Positions 53,457 through 61,783 of a stretch of DNA of 64,000 nt are shown here, piece by piece (the first letter of the stretch is position 1; every line of letters begins with the position of its first letter). The notes under the pieces are model-generated. The model made no database searches, was not told the origin of the DNA, and saw only the letters and a list, made by a program, of their open reading frames with translations. The DNA lies in contig CAYTNV010000013.1 of assembly GCA_964439395.1 (NCBI GenBank), positions 1-64,000 on the forward strand, given 5' to 3'. Made by a program: the position numbers and the translations under genes. This stretch comes from JAUUSJ01 sp964439395 (GTDB lineage: Bacteria > Bacillota > Clostridia > Lachnospirales > Lachnospiraceae).

Positions 53457-53494
53457 CACTATTCAGGAATATGAATGACACTGTTTAGGAATAT
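53457..53494. promoter_or_regulatory. Two direct repeats, likely AraC activator sites
   Basis: CACTATTCAGGAATAT (53457-53472) and CACTGTTTAGGAATAT (53479-53494) differ at two positions and are 22 bp apart, two helical turns. They lie 17 bp upstream of the importer -35, and the AraC gene starts 88 bp on the other side. Confidence 0.7.
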
Positions 53495-53582
53495 TTTTTT
53501 CCATTGCATCTGAAATATAAACTATGGTAATATAAAACTAACTTTAATTTTTTTTAACTAACTAAATGAAAGAAGGTTTTAT

Positions 53583-54623
53583 ATGGCATCCTATACTCAT
53601 ACCGAATTTCAAAAAGCTATTTTCCATCAATTATCTTTTGAACCAACCCGACATAAATTTTACACCAAATGGGATAATCCTGTCTCTCCTGAAACAGGCT
53701 CTGTATTGGTGTATGAACGCCCAGGATATTATATTCTTTCCATTGCCGACTATAAAGTTCGCAAAACTTTTTCTATCTCATTTGAAGGCTGTCAGCATTT
53801 GCTTCGTTTCGGTTGTCTCTATGAGGGAAAAACTAATTTTCGGGTAGAAGGAATCCCTTCTCATTCTTCCTCCCCCACAGCCTTTTTCGTATGGGAAGAT
53901 CATGCAAAGGGATACCAATTATGGAATTCTGGAAATCATTTAAAAGGAATCGAGTTCGCTCTGTTCCCATCTTATCTAAATAAACTACAGGAAATTGATC
54001 CTCGCGTGGCAGACTTTGCCTACCTGCCTAAAAATTTATGCTACCCTTTTTTGCCACCTTCCGTAGTGTCAACAATGTGGCAACTTTTTAGTATCGTTTC
54101 TGACAATTGTCTAACTCCACTTATGTTAGAAGGATTTTTGCTTCAATGTATAGGAACATTGACTACTGTACTTCCAAAACAAGGCTCATCCATCTCCATT
54201 GTTATTCCTACTGTTCAATTAGGAAAACGCACACTTACCTTCAATAGCTTTGATCTAACAGCAATAGAACAAGCTGCAGAAATTCTGCGTAAAAATCTCT
54301 GCAGTCCACCTTCTGTACTTCAATTAAGCAAACAAGTATTTTTAAATGAGCAAAAACTACAAGCTGGCTTTTCCCTCTGCTATCATATGACTATTAGACA
54401 ATATATTCGTGGCTGTCGTATGGCTGAAGCCACCAGGTTACTGACTGAAACCAACCACTCAATACATCAGATAGGAATATCAGTAGGATATGCCAGTTGT
54501 GCCAGCTTTATTAAAGCCTTTCGACAAACATATCATATGACTCCACTGGCTTTTCGGAATGCGAATCAGAAAAATTTAGGCTACTATAATAAAATTTCAA
54601 CAAATACAATTAATAAAACATAA
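53583..54623 (+). CDS. AraC family regulator of siderophore uptake (PchR/YbtA-like)
   Basis: 346 residues. The N-terminal half is a sensor of the PchR/Btr type ('VYERPGYYILSIADYKV', 'GCQHLLRFGCLYEGKTNFRVEG', quoted in part). The C-terminal HTH pair (about 250-335) has 'CRMAEATRLLTETNHSIHQIG', quoted in part, and 'SVGYASCASFIKAFRQTYHMTPLAFR', quoted in part. It is divergent from the importer. AAGAAGG precedes the ATG. Relatives bind the iron-siderophore complex and activate import, the likely role here. Confidence 0.88.
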   Translation: MASYTHTEFQKAIFHQLSFEPTRHKFYTKWDNPVSPETGSVLVYERPGYYILSIADYKVRKTFSISFEGCQHLLRFGCLYEGKTNFRVEGIPSHSSSPTAFFVWEDHAKGYQLWNSGNHLKGIEFALFPSYLNKLQEIDPRVADFAYLPKNLCYPFLPPSVVSTMWQLFSIVSDNCLTPLMLEGFLLQCIGTLTTVLPKQGSSISIVIPTVQLGKRTLTFNSFDLTAIEQAAEILRKNLCSPPSVLQLSKQVFLNEQKLQAGFSLCYHMTIRQYIRGCRMAEATRLLTETNHSIHQIGISVGYASCASFIKAFRQTYHMTPLAFRNANQKNLGYYNKISTNTINKT

Positions 54624-54954
54624 TCCTATACGAGGATGTTTTTACAAAAAAATTCAATATAAATTGAACAATATTGAATTATAATATTTACATTGAATGA
54701 ATTTTTCAGAGAATTCCTATTTATTTAATCTTTCAGAAACGGAGTTTAAGTTTGTTTTGGATAAGATTTGACAATTTAGAGATTATATCGTAGAAAATTT
54801 TAATAGAAAAACTCATATTTGATATGGAATCTCATTTAGCTTTATCATACTTTTTGAGGTACTAACCGATAACAAAACATTCAAAACGATTTCTTGAGGA
54901 AGTAATCGTGAGCCATGAGAACTCATTTAAAAATTGTGGAAGGAGAGAATTACT
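54624..54954. other. Intergenic region, no gene
   Basis: It holds one small inverted repeat (TTCAATAT at 54653-54660, ATATTGAA at 54671-54678) after the AraC gene, without a T run. Otherwise AT-rich and featureless to me. Confidence 0.4.
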
Positions 54955-55455
54955 ATGAACTGGTTAAGGACTATATTAGACGGCATTGCAGTATGTCTAA
55001 TATTTAATATGACGGTCGCATTATTATGGATGCTTATACCAAATGCTTTTTCAAAAATGCTACCTCCAGAAATTCGAAAGGCGGCACCTAAAAGAAAAAA
55101 GAAAGAAGTTGCTATATTAGCTACTGTGCTTTACCCACTGTACATATTGATATTTATATATATGGCTGTCAGTGCAAGGCAAGCTGGAGTGAGTGGTTTT
55201 TGGAATCTGTTTTGGACAGGATATGTGGAAATGTTCTTTGTGAATCTCGGTGATTTCTTCGGACTTGACTGTTTTTTTAGAGGTCTTGTTAAAGACAAAG
55301 GGATTATGATTCCAGGTACGGAACATTGTGAAGCATGGAATTTAAAAAAATGGATGCTTACACTGGCAATACCCGAACACTGCATTATGTGGCCTCTGAT
55401 TATATGCCCTCTTGCGGGACTGATTTTTGTTGGAATAGGAACAGTTATTAGATGA
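54955..55455 (+). CDS. Small membrane protein of unknown function
   Basis: 166 residues from the ATG at 54955 (GGAAGGAGAG nine bases upstream; the frame extends to 54934). Four membrane helices: about 9-30, 52-75, 88-105 and 137-163, with a basic loop 'APKRKKKEV' after the first and 'FFGLDCFFRGLVKDKG' in the middle. I do not recognise the family with certainty. It stands alone between long gaps. Confidence 0.7.
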   Translation: MNWLRTILDGIAVCLIFNMTVALLWMLIPNAFSKMLPPEIRKAAPKRKKKEVAILATVLYPLYILIFIYMAVSARQAGVSGFWNLFWTGYVEMFFVNLGDFFGLDCFFRGLVKDKGIMIPGTEHCEAWNLKKWMLTLAIPEHCIMWPLIICPLAGLIFVGIGTVIR

Positions 55456-55763
55456 AACTAACAAATTCTACTCTATAAAACTTTATGCAAAATCCTAAAA
55501 TCCAAACTTTCTCCATAGTATCCTAAAATATTCGTGAGAAAATTAGAAGCTGGAATATTATATACCTAATCAGATTAAAATATCAACCACTGTTCGAGAA
55601 CTGTCTGCGCAAAAGCAACGCTGCTTTTGTCAATAGTGACAAAATAATGATTACATCAGTACCTCCAGATATTGTTCATCCTTCATATATCATGCTTTAT
55701 TATCATCTATATCTGAATGAATTACATTAGTACTTTTCAAGTCCGTTTCTACCATAAACTAGA
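55456..55763. other. Intergenic region, nothing recognised
   Basis: AT-rich. No open frame with a ribosome site, no RNA gene and no repeat that I can support. Confidence 0.4.
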
Positions 55764-55764
55764 G

Positions 55765-55806
55765 AAAGCGGAAGTTGTATTAGATCCAGCTAATCACTTC
55801 CGCTTT
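55765..55806 (-). terminator. Terminator of tRNA-Arg
   Basis: AAAGCGGAAGT (55765-55775) pairs perfectly with ACTTCCGCTTT (55796-55806), directly downstream of the tRNA on the minus strand. Confidence 0.85.
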
Positions 55807-55814
55807 TCATCAAC

Positions 55815-55886
55815 CGTTCCATGCGGGAATCGAACCCACAGCTAGCGCTTAGGAGGCGCTTGTTTTATCCGTTAAACTAATGGAAC
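55815..55886 (-). tRNA. tRNA-Arg (anticodon CCT)
   Basis: 72 nt plus discriminator on the minus strand. Acceptor arms GTTCCAT / ATGGAAC pair fully. Anticodon stem AGCGC/GCGCT with loop CTCCTAA; T arm TGGGTTCGATTCCCG-like. CCA is not encoded. A single gene with its own terminator. Confidence 0.96.
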
Positions 55887-56049
55887 TTATTCAGTTAAAA
55901 CACCGATTTTAGGCTTTTTATTGTCTTCGGAATCGGCAACCGATTTTTCTATCTTTTACTAACTTTCATTAGTAAAAAGTTCAAGAAACTGACTTTAAAA
56001 AAATTTTCTAAAAAAATAACTCTTCGTCAATTTTTAACTAACTAGACTT

Positions 56050-56145
56050 GCCTCGAACTCTCAATTGTTTTTCATTCTCACCTTTGAGTTCGCACTTGAC
56101 TTCTCCTTAAGAGCCAAGTACTTTCTTCAACTAAGCCACGAAGAT
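56050..56145 (-). pseudogene. tRNA-like remnant upstream of tRNA-Arg
   Basis: On the minus strand GTGGCTTAGTTG resembles a tRNA 5' half and D arm, CTCTTAA an anticodon loop, and GAGTTCGAG a T loop, but the stems do not close and the spacing is wrong. It may be a decayed tRNA or chance similarity. The rest of 55887-56278 is AT-rich. Confidence 0.25.
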
Positions 56146-56278
56146 ATAAATTATTTATCCTTTACTATCATACCCCACTTAAAAGATAAAGTCAAGTTTT
56201 GTATCATATTAAAGCAATAAACACTATACTATTTTATTGCTATAAATAATTTAACTTATCTTGTATTTATCTAGACTT

Positions 56279-57145
56279 TTATATATAATCTAAATTTCCC
56301 TGAAGCCAAATAATTCCTTTAAATCTTCTTCCAACTTTTGGTTCTCCAAATAAGTGTTTTTTGTTAATACAAACTTGAATATTCATAGAATTACATATAA
56401 TAGATAAATAATAAATCTGTTCAAATGTTTTTCGATTTATCTCTTCCTTTACATGAATAATTGTCCCTAAAATAGAATACTTATCCGTCTCAATACCGTA
56501 AGGCATCCAGTAAGAATCCACAATTGTTAAGACATCTTCTTTTTTAGTTCGCTTAGAAATCTGTGAGTACAAATCCATATCTTCTAGAGTAAGATTTTCA
56601 ATTGCCTCCATATCTCCTTTTCTTGCCTCCTGTACAAGTCTATCATATTTATGATTAATCCTTATCTCTTTTGCTGCCTGCTTTGGGTCTTTTTGAACAG
56701 ATAAAATAATCATCCCATTCACAGAAAGCGCAGATAGGACTACATTATTCACCGTTGGAAATAAATCTTTATATTTTCTCATATTAAGATAATGGACAAA
56801 ATTTTGTGCATAGAAAATGACAGGGATTCCAATATGAATACTCTCAAATACACCTGCATAAGCATTCTTGTCAGTATATTTTTCTACTTGGATTTCTTGA
56901 TACATTGGATTTTCTCCAGTAACATATGGGTAAGAATATTCCATATCAATATATCCCATTTGATTAATTTCACCAACTACAGAAATGCCAAAATGCTCTC
57001 CATATTTTTTATTACACTGAATAATGGAGGTGCCATCCTCATTTCTTGTTCTGGCTTCCTCATCTGGATTCTCAATTGTCTCTGCTATAATCTCTCTATA
57101 CTGTTCTTTTTCATAAAAACCAATCGCTACTAAATAGTCATGCAT
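56279..57145 (-). CDS. DUF3881 family protein
   Basis: 288 residues from the ATG at 57145, which has AAAGGAGG eight bases upstream (a GTG frame reaches 57154). It begins 'MHDYLVAIGFYEKEQYREI' and carries 'YGEHFGISVVGEINQMGYID' in the first half and 'YWMPYGIETDKYSILGTI' later, the pattern of DUF3881, a soluble Lachnospiraceae family of unknown role. It follows serS by 45 bases on the same strand and may be co-transcribed with it. Confidence 0.8.
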   Translation of the reverse strand: MHDYLVAIGFYEKEQYREIIAETIENPDEEARTRNEDGTSIIQCNKKYGEHFGISVVGEINQMGYIDMEYSYPYVTGENPMYQEIQVEKYTDKNAYAGVFESIHIGIPVIFYAQNFVHYLNMRKYKDLFPTVNNVVLSALSVNGMIILSVQKDPKQAAKEIRINHKYDRLVQEARKGDMEAIENLTLEDMDLYSQISKRTKKEDVLTIVDSYWMPYGIETDKYSILGTIIHVKEEINRKTFEQIYYLSIICNSMNIQVCINKKHLFGEPKVGRRFKGIIWLQGNLDYI

Positions 57146-57190
57146 GAATGACACCTCCTTTCTCTATCATATATGAACTAAATAACTCTC

Positions 57191-58468
57191 TTACTTAATT
57201 ACTTTCTTTCCACCCATATAAGGAACTAATACATCTGGAATTGTAATACTTCCATCTTCATTTTGGAAATTCTCTAAAATTGCAGCACTTGTTCTACCAA
57301 CTGCGACACCGCTTCCATTCAATGTATGAACGAATTTCGCTTTATCTTTAATATTATCTTTATACTTGATATTTGCTCTTCTCGCCTGGAATTCCTCAAA
57401 ATTACTACAGCTAGAAATTTCTACATATCGATTATAACTTGGCATCCAAACTTCAATATCGTATTTCATTGCCGCTGTGAATCCTAAATCTCCAATGCAG
57501 ATTTTTACTACACGATATGGAAGACCTAAGAGCTGAAGTACATGCTCTGCATCTGCCGTCAATTTTTCTAACTCTTCATAGGATTGCTCTGGCTTTGTAA
57601 ATTTAACAAGCTCTACTTTATTAAACTGATGCTGACGAATCAATCCTCTTGTATCTCTTCCTGCGGAACCTGCTTCTGCTCTAAAACATGCTGTATAAGC
57701 AACATGTTTAATTGGAAGCTGATTTCCATCTAAAATTTGCTCACGATACATATTTGTCACTGGAACTTCTGCTGTTGGAACCAAGAAATATTCTTTTCCG
57801 TCTCCATATACTTTATATGCATCTTCCTCAAATTTTGGAAGTTGTCCTGTACCTGTCATACTTTCCCTGCTTACCATAAATGGGGGAAATACTTCCGTAT
57901 ATCCATGCTGCTCTGTATGCGTATCCAAAAAGAAATTCACAATTGCTCTCTCTAATCTTGCTCCCAAATCTCTATATACTGTAAATCTTGTACCAGAAAT
58001 CTTTCCAGCTGTCTCTGGATCTAAAACTCCAAGTTCTTTTCCTAAATCCCAATGTGCCTTTGGCTCAAAATCAAATTTTCTTGGTTCTCCAAATTTTCTA
58101 ATCTCAACATTATCTTCATCTGTGTTTCCCGCTGGTACACTCGGATGTGGAATATTAGGAATAGTAAGCATAAATGCATTTAATTTTTCATCCACATCTC
58201 TAATCTGAGCATCGAGTCCCTTAATTTTCTCAGATAGTTCTTTCATCTCCTTGAAAATAGGTGCTGTATCTTCTCCTGCTTTTTTCATGGCTGGAATCTG
58301 TTTAGATACTTTATTTTGGCTACTCTTTAAAACTTCTACCTCACTAAGTAATTCTCTTCTCTTACAATCTAAAACTTGAAAATCATCTAAATTAAAATCT
58401 TCATTTCTAGTTGCCAATGCTTGTTTTACTTCTTCAAAATTATTTCTCAATAGCTTAATATCTAACAT
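57191..58468 (-). CDS. serS: Seryl-tRNA synthetase
   Basis: 425 residues, full length. The N-terminal coiled-coil arm (about 30-105) binds tRNA. Class II motifs: 'HTEQHGYTEVFPPFMV' (motif 1), 'CFRAEAGSAGRDTRGLIRQH' (motif 2), 'GVAVGRTSAAILEN' (motif 3). It charges tRNA-Ser (and tRNA-Sec where present). AAAGGAG precedes the ATG. A T-box upstream couples expression to uncharged tRNA. Confidence 0.96.
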   Translation of the reverse strand: MLDIKLLRNNFEEVKQALATRNEDFNLDDFQVLDCKRRELLSEVEVLKSSQNKVSKQIPAMKKAGEDTAPIFKEMKELSEKIKGLDAQIRDVDEKLNAFMLTIPNIPHPSVPAGNTDEDNVEIRKFGEPRKFDFEPKAHWDLGKELGVLDPETAGKISGTRFTVYRDLGARLERAIVNFFLDTHTEQHGYTEVFPPFMVSRESMTGTGQLPKFEEDAYKVYGDGKEYFLVPTAEVPVTNMYREQILDGNQLPIKHVAYTACFRAEAGSAGRDTRGLIRQHQFNKVELVKFTKPEQSYEELEKLTADAEHVLQLLGLPYRVVKICIGDLGFTAAMKYDIEVWMPSYNRYVEISSCSNFEEFQARRANIKYKDNIKDKAKFVHTLNGSGVAVGRTSAAILENFQNEDGSITIPDVLVPYMGGKKVIK

Positions 58469-58516
58469 TTTTTTCTCCTTTCAAACTCTCGTTTTGTGCT
58501 TCTTCCTAGTAAAGAA

Positions 58517-58557
58517 TCTATCCACATTATTTTTTTATTTCTCAAAACTTATCCACA
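58517..58557. promoter_or_regulatory. DnaA boxes between the T-box and serS
   Basis: A perfect TTATCCACA at 58549-58557 and a one-mismatch CTATCCACA at about 58518-58526, both on the plus strand, in an AT-rich leader. Confidence 0.6.
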
Positions 58558-58769
58558 TTATCTTTCTTTATTTTTCTTTTTTGTAGATAATTATTTTAAG
58601 ATATCTGTTCTTTCATTCATCTTATTTCATAATTGCCTTTACTGCTTAAAAATATACTCGCAGAACAAAGCATACTGTAAGCTCTACTAGATGAAAAACG
58701 GTTTCGCTGTTTTATTAGAGATACTTACAGAGCATACTACATTCTATATCCTACTTTCACAAGGGATAA

Positions 58770-59000
58770 AAGAAAAAAATCTTCCGTCCATATATGGGAC
58801 GAAAGATTCCGCGTTGCCACCCAAATTGTTATAAACATAAAAAACTATAACCTCTTGTAGTATGATAATGGATACCAACCATCTAACTTTCATTAGCAAC
58901 TCCAAAAATGGACCGATTTCCCGACAAATCAATTCGCACCAACCATTGACTCTCTGCATTGTCCAAAAAAATCTTTGTTTTCTTCACTGTTCTTTTGCAC
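58770..59000 (-). ncRNA. T-box riboswitch of serS
   Basis: On the minus strand: the conserved GGGTGGCAACGCGG at 58822-58809, a terminator stem directly after it (AATCTTTCGTCC pairs with GGACGGAAGATT, then T run, to 58773), and upstream a Stem I distal region CAGAGAGTC...GGTTGGTGCGA (58960-58930). Uncharged tRNA-Ser should stabilise the antiterminator. I cannot fix the specifier codon by eye. The 5' limit is approximate. Confidence 0.92.
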
Positions 59001-59125
59001 TATATTTATTTTCAGTTCCTGTAGCTTCTAACTTACTCCATCACATAAACTTAATGGATGCTACTAATAGATAAATCTTTACTTCTTTCACATACCATAT
59101 GAGCTTTGGCAAATTATTCTTATTC

Positions 59126-59219
59126 AGAGTAAAAGATACAGGTGAGCAACCCTCTGGTCACATTAATATCTATATTCTGATGGTCTCCCACCAAGGACAT
59201 AAGTTCTTACACCCTATAC
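59126..59219 (-). ncRNA. Rod-shaped structured RNA candidate
   Basis: It starts just after a consensus promoter. AGGGTGTAAGA (59215-59205) pairs with TCTTTTACTCT (59136-59126) with G-U pairs and one mismatch. Inside, GGTGGG pairs with CTCACC and AATAT with ATATT near the tip, with a large internal bubble between. A rod with a central bubble is reminiscent of 6S RNA but shorter. It might also be the extreme 5' part of the serS leader. No family is firmly recognised. Confidence 0.4.
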
Positions 59220-59225
59220 ATTTAT

Positions 59226-59254
59226 ATTATATGTTTAACAGATGCTTATGTCAA
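59226..59254 (-). promoter_or_regulatory. Perfect consensus promoter upstream of the structured RNA and T-box
   Basis: Minus strand: TTGACA (59254-59249), 17-bp spacer, TATAAT (59231-59226). Confidence 0.85.
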
Positions 59255-59356
59255 GCAAAATGTATCAACATAAGAACCATGTTTTTTAATCTCATAAAAA
59301 ATGGAGATGTTTTTTGCAAAACAAAAGAGTGCTTTTTCATAAGAGCAGAATTATTC

Positions 59357-60286
59357 CTATATCTGAATAGATTGTAACATATCAAGCAATCTTTCTAATT
59401 CTTCCTGTGAATAATATTCTATCTCAATTTTTCCTTTATTATTCTTTTTATTTTTAATAGAAACTTTACTTCCCAAAATATTTTTTACTCTCTCCTCCAT
59501 ATCACGATACAAGAAAGAATAATCCTCTTTTTTCTCTACTTTTTCTTTCCTTTCCCTAAGCATGGATTTGATAAGTGCTTCTGCATCACGAACGCTCAAA
59601 CTCTCATCTAATATTTTCGTTGCTACTTCATACTGTTTATCACCATTTTCTAATGCTAAAAGACATCTCGCATGTCCACTTGTAATCATCTCTTCTACTA
59701 ACATTTCCTGCACACGCTTATCAAGTTTTAATAATCGAAGAGAATTTGTAATGGCAACTCGACTTTTCGATACCTTAGCTGCCACCTCATCTTGTTTTAA
59801 ATGAAATTCCTGAATCAATCTTTGATAAGCAAATGCCTCATCAATTGGATTCAAATCTTCCCTCTGAAGATTCTCAATTAAAGATACCTCTAAAATTTCC
59901 TGATTTCCAAAATTCTTTATCACAACTGGAACTTTTGTCAATCCCGCCATTCGTGCAGCTCTCCATCTGCGCTCTCCCGCAATAATCTCATAATAATCAT
60001 CTTTTTTAGTAACAACAAGAGGCTGAATAATTCCATACTGACGAATAGATTCTGCCAACTCTTCTAAAGCATCCTCATCAAACTGCTTTCTCGGCTGTTC
60101 ACGGTTAGGCTCAATATCTAATATATTTAAAGTTTGCTCTACCTCAACCTCTTTTATTACCTCCACTTCTTTCACTACTTCTTTTATAATTTCAACAGGT
60201 TTTGTATCCTCTTTTTTTCTGGAATCCTGTTTTTCTGGAATCAATGCATTTAACCCTCTGCCCAATCCTGTTTTTCTAGTCGCCAT
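59357..60286 (-). CDS. parB: Chromosome partitioning protein ParB (Spo0J)
   Basis: 309 residues. The N-terminal ParA-contact peptide 'GLGRGLNALIPE' is followed by a charged linker with repeated 'VEVIKEVEV'. The CTPase fold has 'EPNREQPRKQFDE' and 'IIAGERRWRAARMAG' (GERRxR). The HTH 'KQDEVAAKVSKSRVAITNSL' binds parS, and the C-terminus dimerises. ACGGAGGG lies before the ATG, 17 bases after parA. It should load on the parS array upstream of parA. Confidence 0.96.
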   Translation of the reverse strand: MATRKTGLGRGLNALIPEKQDSRKKEDTKPVEIIKEVVKEVEVIKEVEVEQTLNILDIEPNREQPRKQFDEDALEELAESIRQYGIIQPLVVTKKDDYYEIIAGERRWRAARMAGLTKVPVVIKNFGNQEILEVSLIENLQREDLNPIDEAFAYQRLIQEFHLKQDEVAAKVSKSRVAITNSLRLLKLDKRVQEMLVEEMITSGHARCLLALENGDKQYEVATKILDESLSVRDAEALIKSMLRERKEKVEKKEDYSFLYRDMEERVKNILGSKVSIKNKKNNKGKIEIEYYSQEELERLLDMLQSIQI

Positions 60287-60303
60287 AAATATCCCTCCGT
60301 ACC

Positions 60304-61071
60304 CTATTCTTTATTATTATAAATAACTTCATCCGCCAACATCCGGTAACTCTCTGCACCTGTAGATTTATTTGCATATAATGTAATAGGCAATCCAAAA
60401 CTTGGAGCTTCAGCTAGACGAACATTTCTTGGAATAATTGTTTTATAAATTCTATGATCCAAATTATCCTTTACATTTTCCACAACCTGTAAAGATAAAT
60501 TAGTCCTAGCATCATACATTGTAAATACGACACCTTCTATGTATAAATCTGGATTTAAGCTTTCTTGAATTAACTCGATTGTATAGATTAATTGTGATAA
60601 ACCATCAATTGCATAAAATTCACATTGGATTGGAACTAATACAGAATTCGCAGCCGTCATAGAATTTACAGTCAACATTCCCAATGCTGGTGGACAATCT
60701 ATAATAATAAAATCATATCTATCTCTAATTATTTCTAATTTTTCTTTTAAAATAAATTGCATATTTTCTACTGCAATCAATTCAATCTCTGCTCCTGCCA
60801 AATCTCGGTTTGATGGAAGAATAGATAGATTTTGAAAAATCTCATGAATAATACAATTATCAATTTCTTCTTCTTCTCTCAAAACTTCATAAACTGTATT
60901 CTCCAATGAATTTTTATCTAATCCCAATCCACTTGTTGTATTTCCCTGTGGATCCATATCAATAATCAAAACTTTTTTTCTTTTTTCTGCCAAACATGCT
61001 GCCAAATTAATTGCCGTCGTAGTTTTTCCAACTCCACCTTTTTGATTAGCAATAGCTATAATTCTACTCAT
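60304..61071 (-). CDS. parA: Chromosome partitioning ATPase ParA (Soj)
   Basis: 255 residues, a short chromosomal-type ParA without an N-terminal DNA-binding domain. Deviant Walker A 'KGGVGKTTTAINLAACLA', Walker A' 'LIIDMDPQGN', Walker B 'FIIIDCPPALG'. It works with ParB to separate origins. AAAGGAG lies ten bases before the ATG. In many Firmicutes rsmG lies upstream; here argS does. Confidence 0.96.
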   Translation of the reverse strand: MSRIIAIANQKGGVGKTTTAINLAACLAEKRKKVLIIDMDPQGNTTSGLGLDKNSLENTVYEVLREEEEIDNCIIHEIFQNLSILPSNRDLAGAEIELIAVENMQFILKEKLEIIRDRYDFIIIDCPPALGMLTVNSMTAANSVLVPIQCEFYAIDGLSQLIYTIELIQESLNPDLYIEGVVFTMYDARTNLSLQVVENVKDNLDHRIYKTIIPRNVRLAEAPSFGLPITLYANKSTGAESYRMLADEVIYNNKE

Positions 61072-61118
61072 TAATTTTTCTCTCCTTTCGAATTGTCGAT
61101 TTTTCCTAACTTATCTCA

Positions 61119-61124
61119 ATTATA
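61119..61124 (-). promoter_or_regulatory. parA -10 element
   Basis: TATAAT on the minus strand preceded by TGT, an extended -10, 48 bp before the parA ATG. The -35 is poor. The nearest parS is 59 bp upstream, so ParB could regulate its own operon here. Confidence 0.6.
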
Positions 61125-61182
61125 ACATAATCGCTACATTTTTTTCTACATCCAACCTCCTAAAATAGTAAACAAAAATTTA

Positions 61183-61722
61183 TGTTTCACGTGAAACATT
61201 TTATACATTATTTATTTTATTATGTTTCACGTGAAACACGACTTCATTCTTTCTTTTCTTTTTCTTATTACTTCACTATAACTTCTCTTCTATGTTTCAC
61301 GTGAAACATAGCTTCATTTTTTCTATTTTCTTTCTCATTACTTCACTATTTCTTCTCTTCTATCTTTCACGTGAAACATAACTTCATTTTTTCTATTTTC
61401 TTTCTCATTGCTTCACTATAACTTCTCTTCTATCTTTCACGTGAAACATAACTTCATTTTTTCTATTTTCTTTCTTATTACTTCACTATACCCTCTCTTC
61501 TATGTTTCACGTGAAACATAGCTTCATTTTTTCTATTTTCTTTCTCATTACTTCACTATGCCTTCTCTTCTATGTTTCACGTGAAATATAACTTCATTTT
61601 TTCTATTTTTTCTCATTACTTTGCCATGCCTTTTCTTCTATCTTTCACGTGAAACATAACTTCATTTTTTCTATTCTCTTTCTTATTACTTTGCTATATT
61701 TTATCATGTTTCACGTGAAACA
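61183..61722. repeat. Array of nine parS sites in 70-bp tandem repeats
   Basis: TGTTTCACGTGAAACA or a one-base variant begins at 61183, 61223, 61293, 61363, 61433, 61503, 61573, 61641 and 61707. Five are perfect (61183, 61223, 61293, 61503, 61707). Those at 61363, 61433 and 61641 start TCTTTC; that at 61573 ends GAAATA. From 61223 to 61573 the spacing is exactly 70 bp, with a conserved pyrimidine-rich spacer (TTCATTTTTTCTATTTTC and CTTCACTATA). Confidence 0.97.
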
Positions 61723-61730
61723 TGATAAAA
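61699..61730. promoter_or_regulatory. 32-bp perfect palindrome centred on the ninth parS
   Basis: The parS core is extended by eight perfectly paired bases on each side (TTTTATCA / TGATAAAA). None of the other sites has this extension. Confidence 0.85.
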
Positions 61731-61755
61731 GAAAAAGCAGTGATTCTTCCCACTG
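61727..61755 (-). terminator. Terminator of argS
   Basis: Minus strand: CAGTG (61755-61751) and CACTG (61742-61738) close an 8-base loop, followed by CTTTTTCTTTT. The T run overlaps the end of the ninth parS palindrome. Confidence 0.65.
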
Positions 61756-61783
61756 TTTCTCTTTCGTCTATTATAATTCAAAT

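Noticed and set aside
61183..61722. Regular 70-bp repeats as a CRISPR array
   Set aside because: The repeated unit is the parS palindrome and the spacers are near-identical, unlike CRISPR spacers. No cas gene is present.
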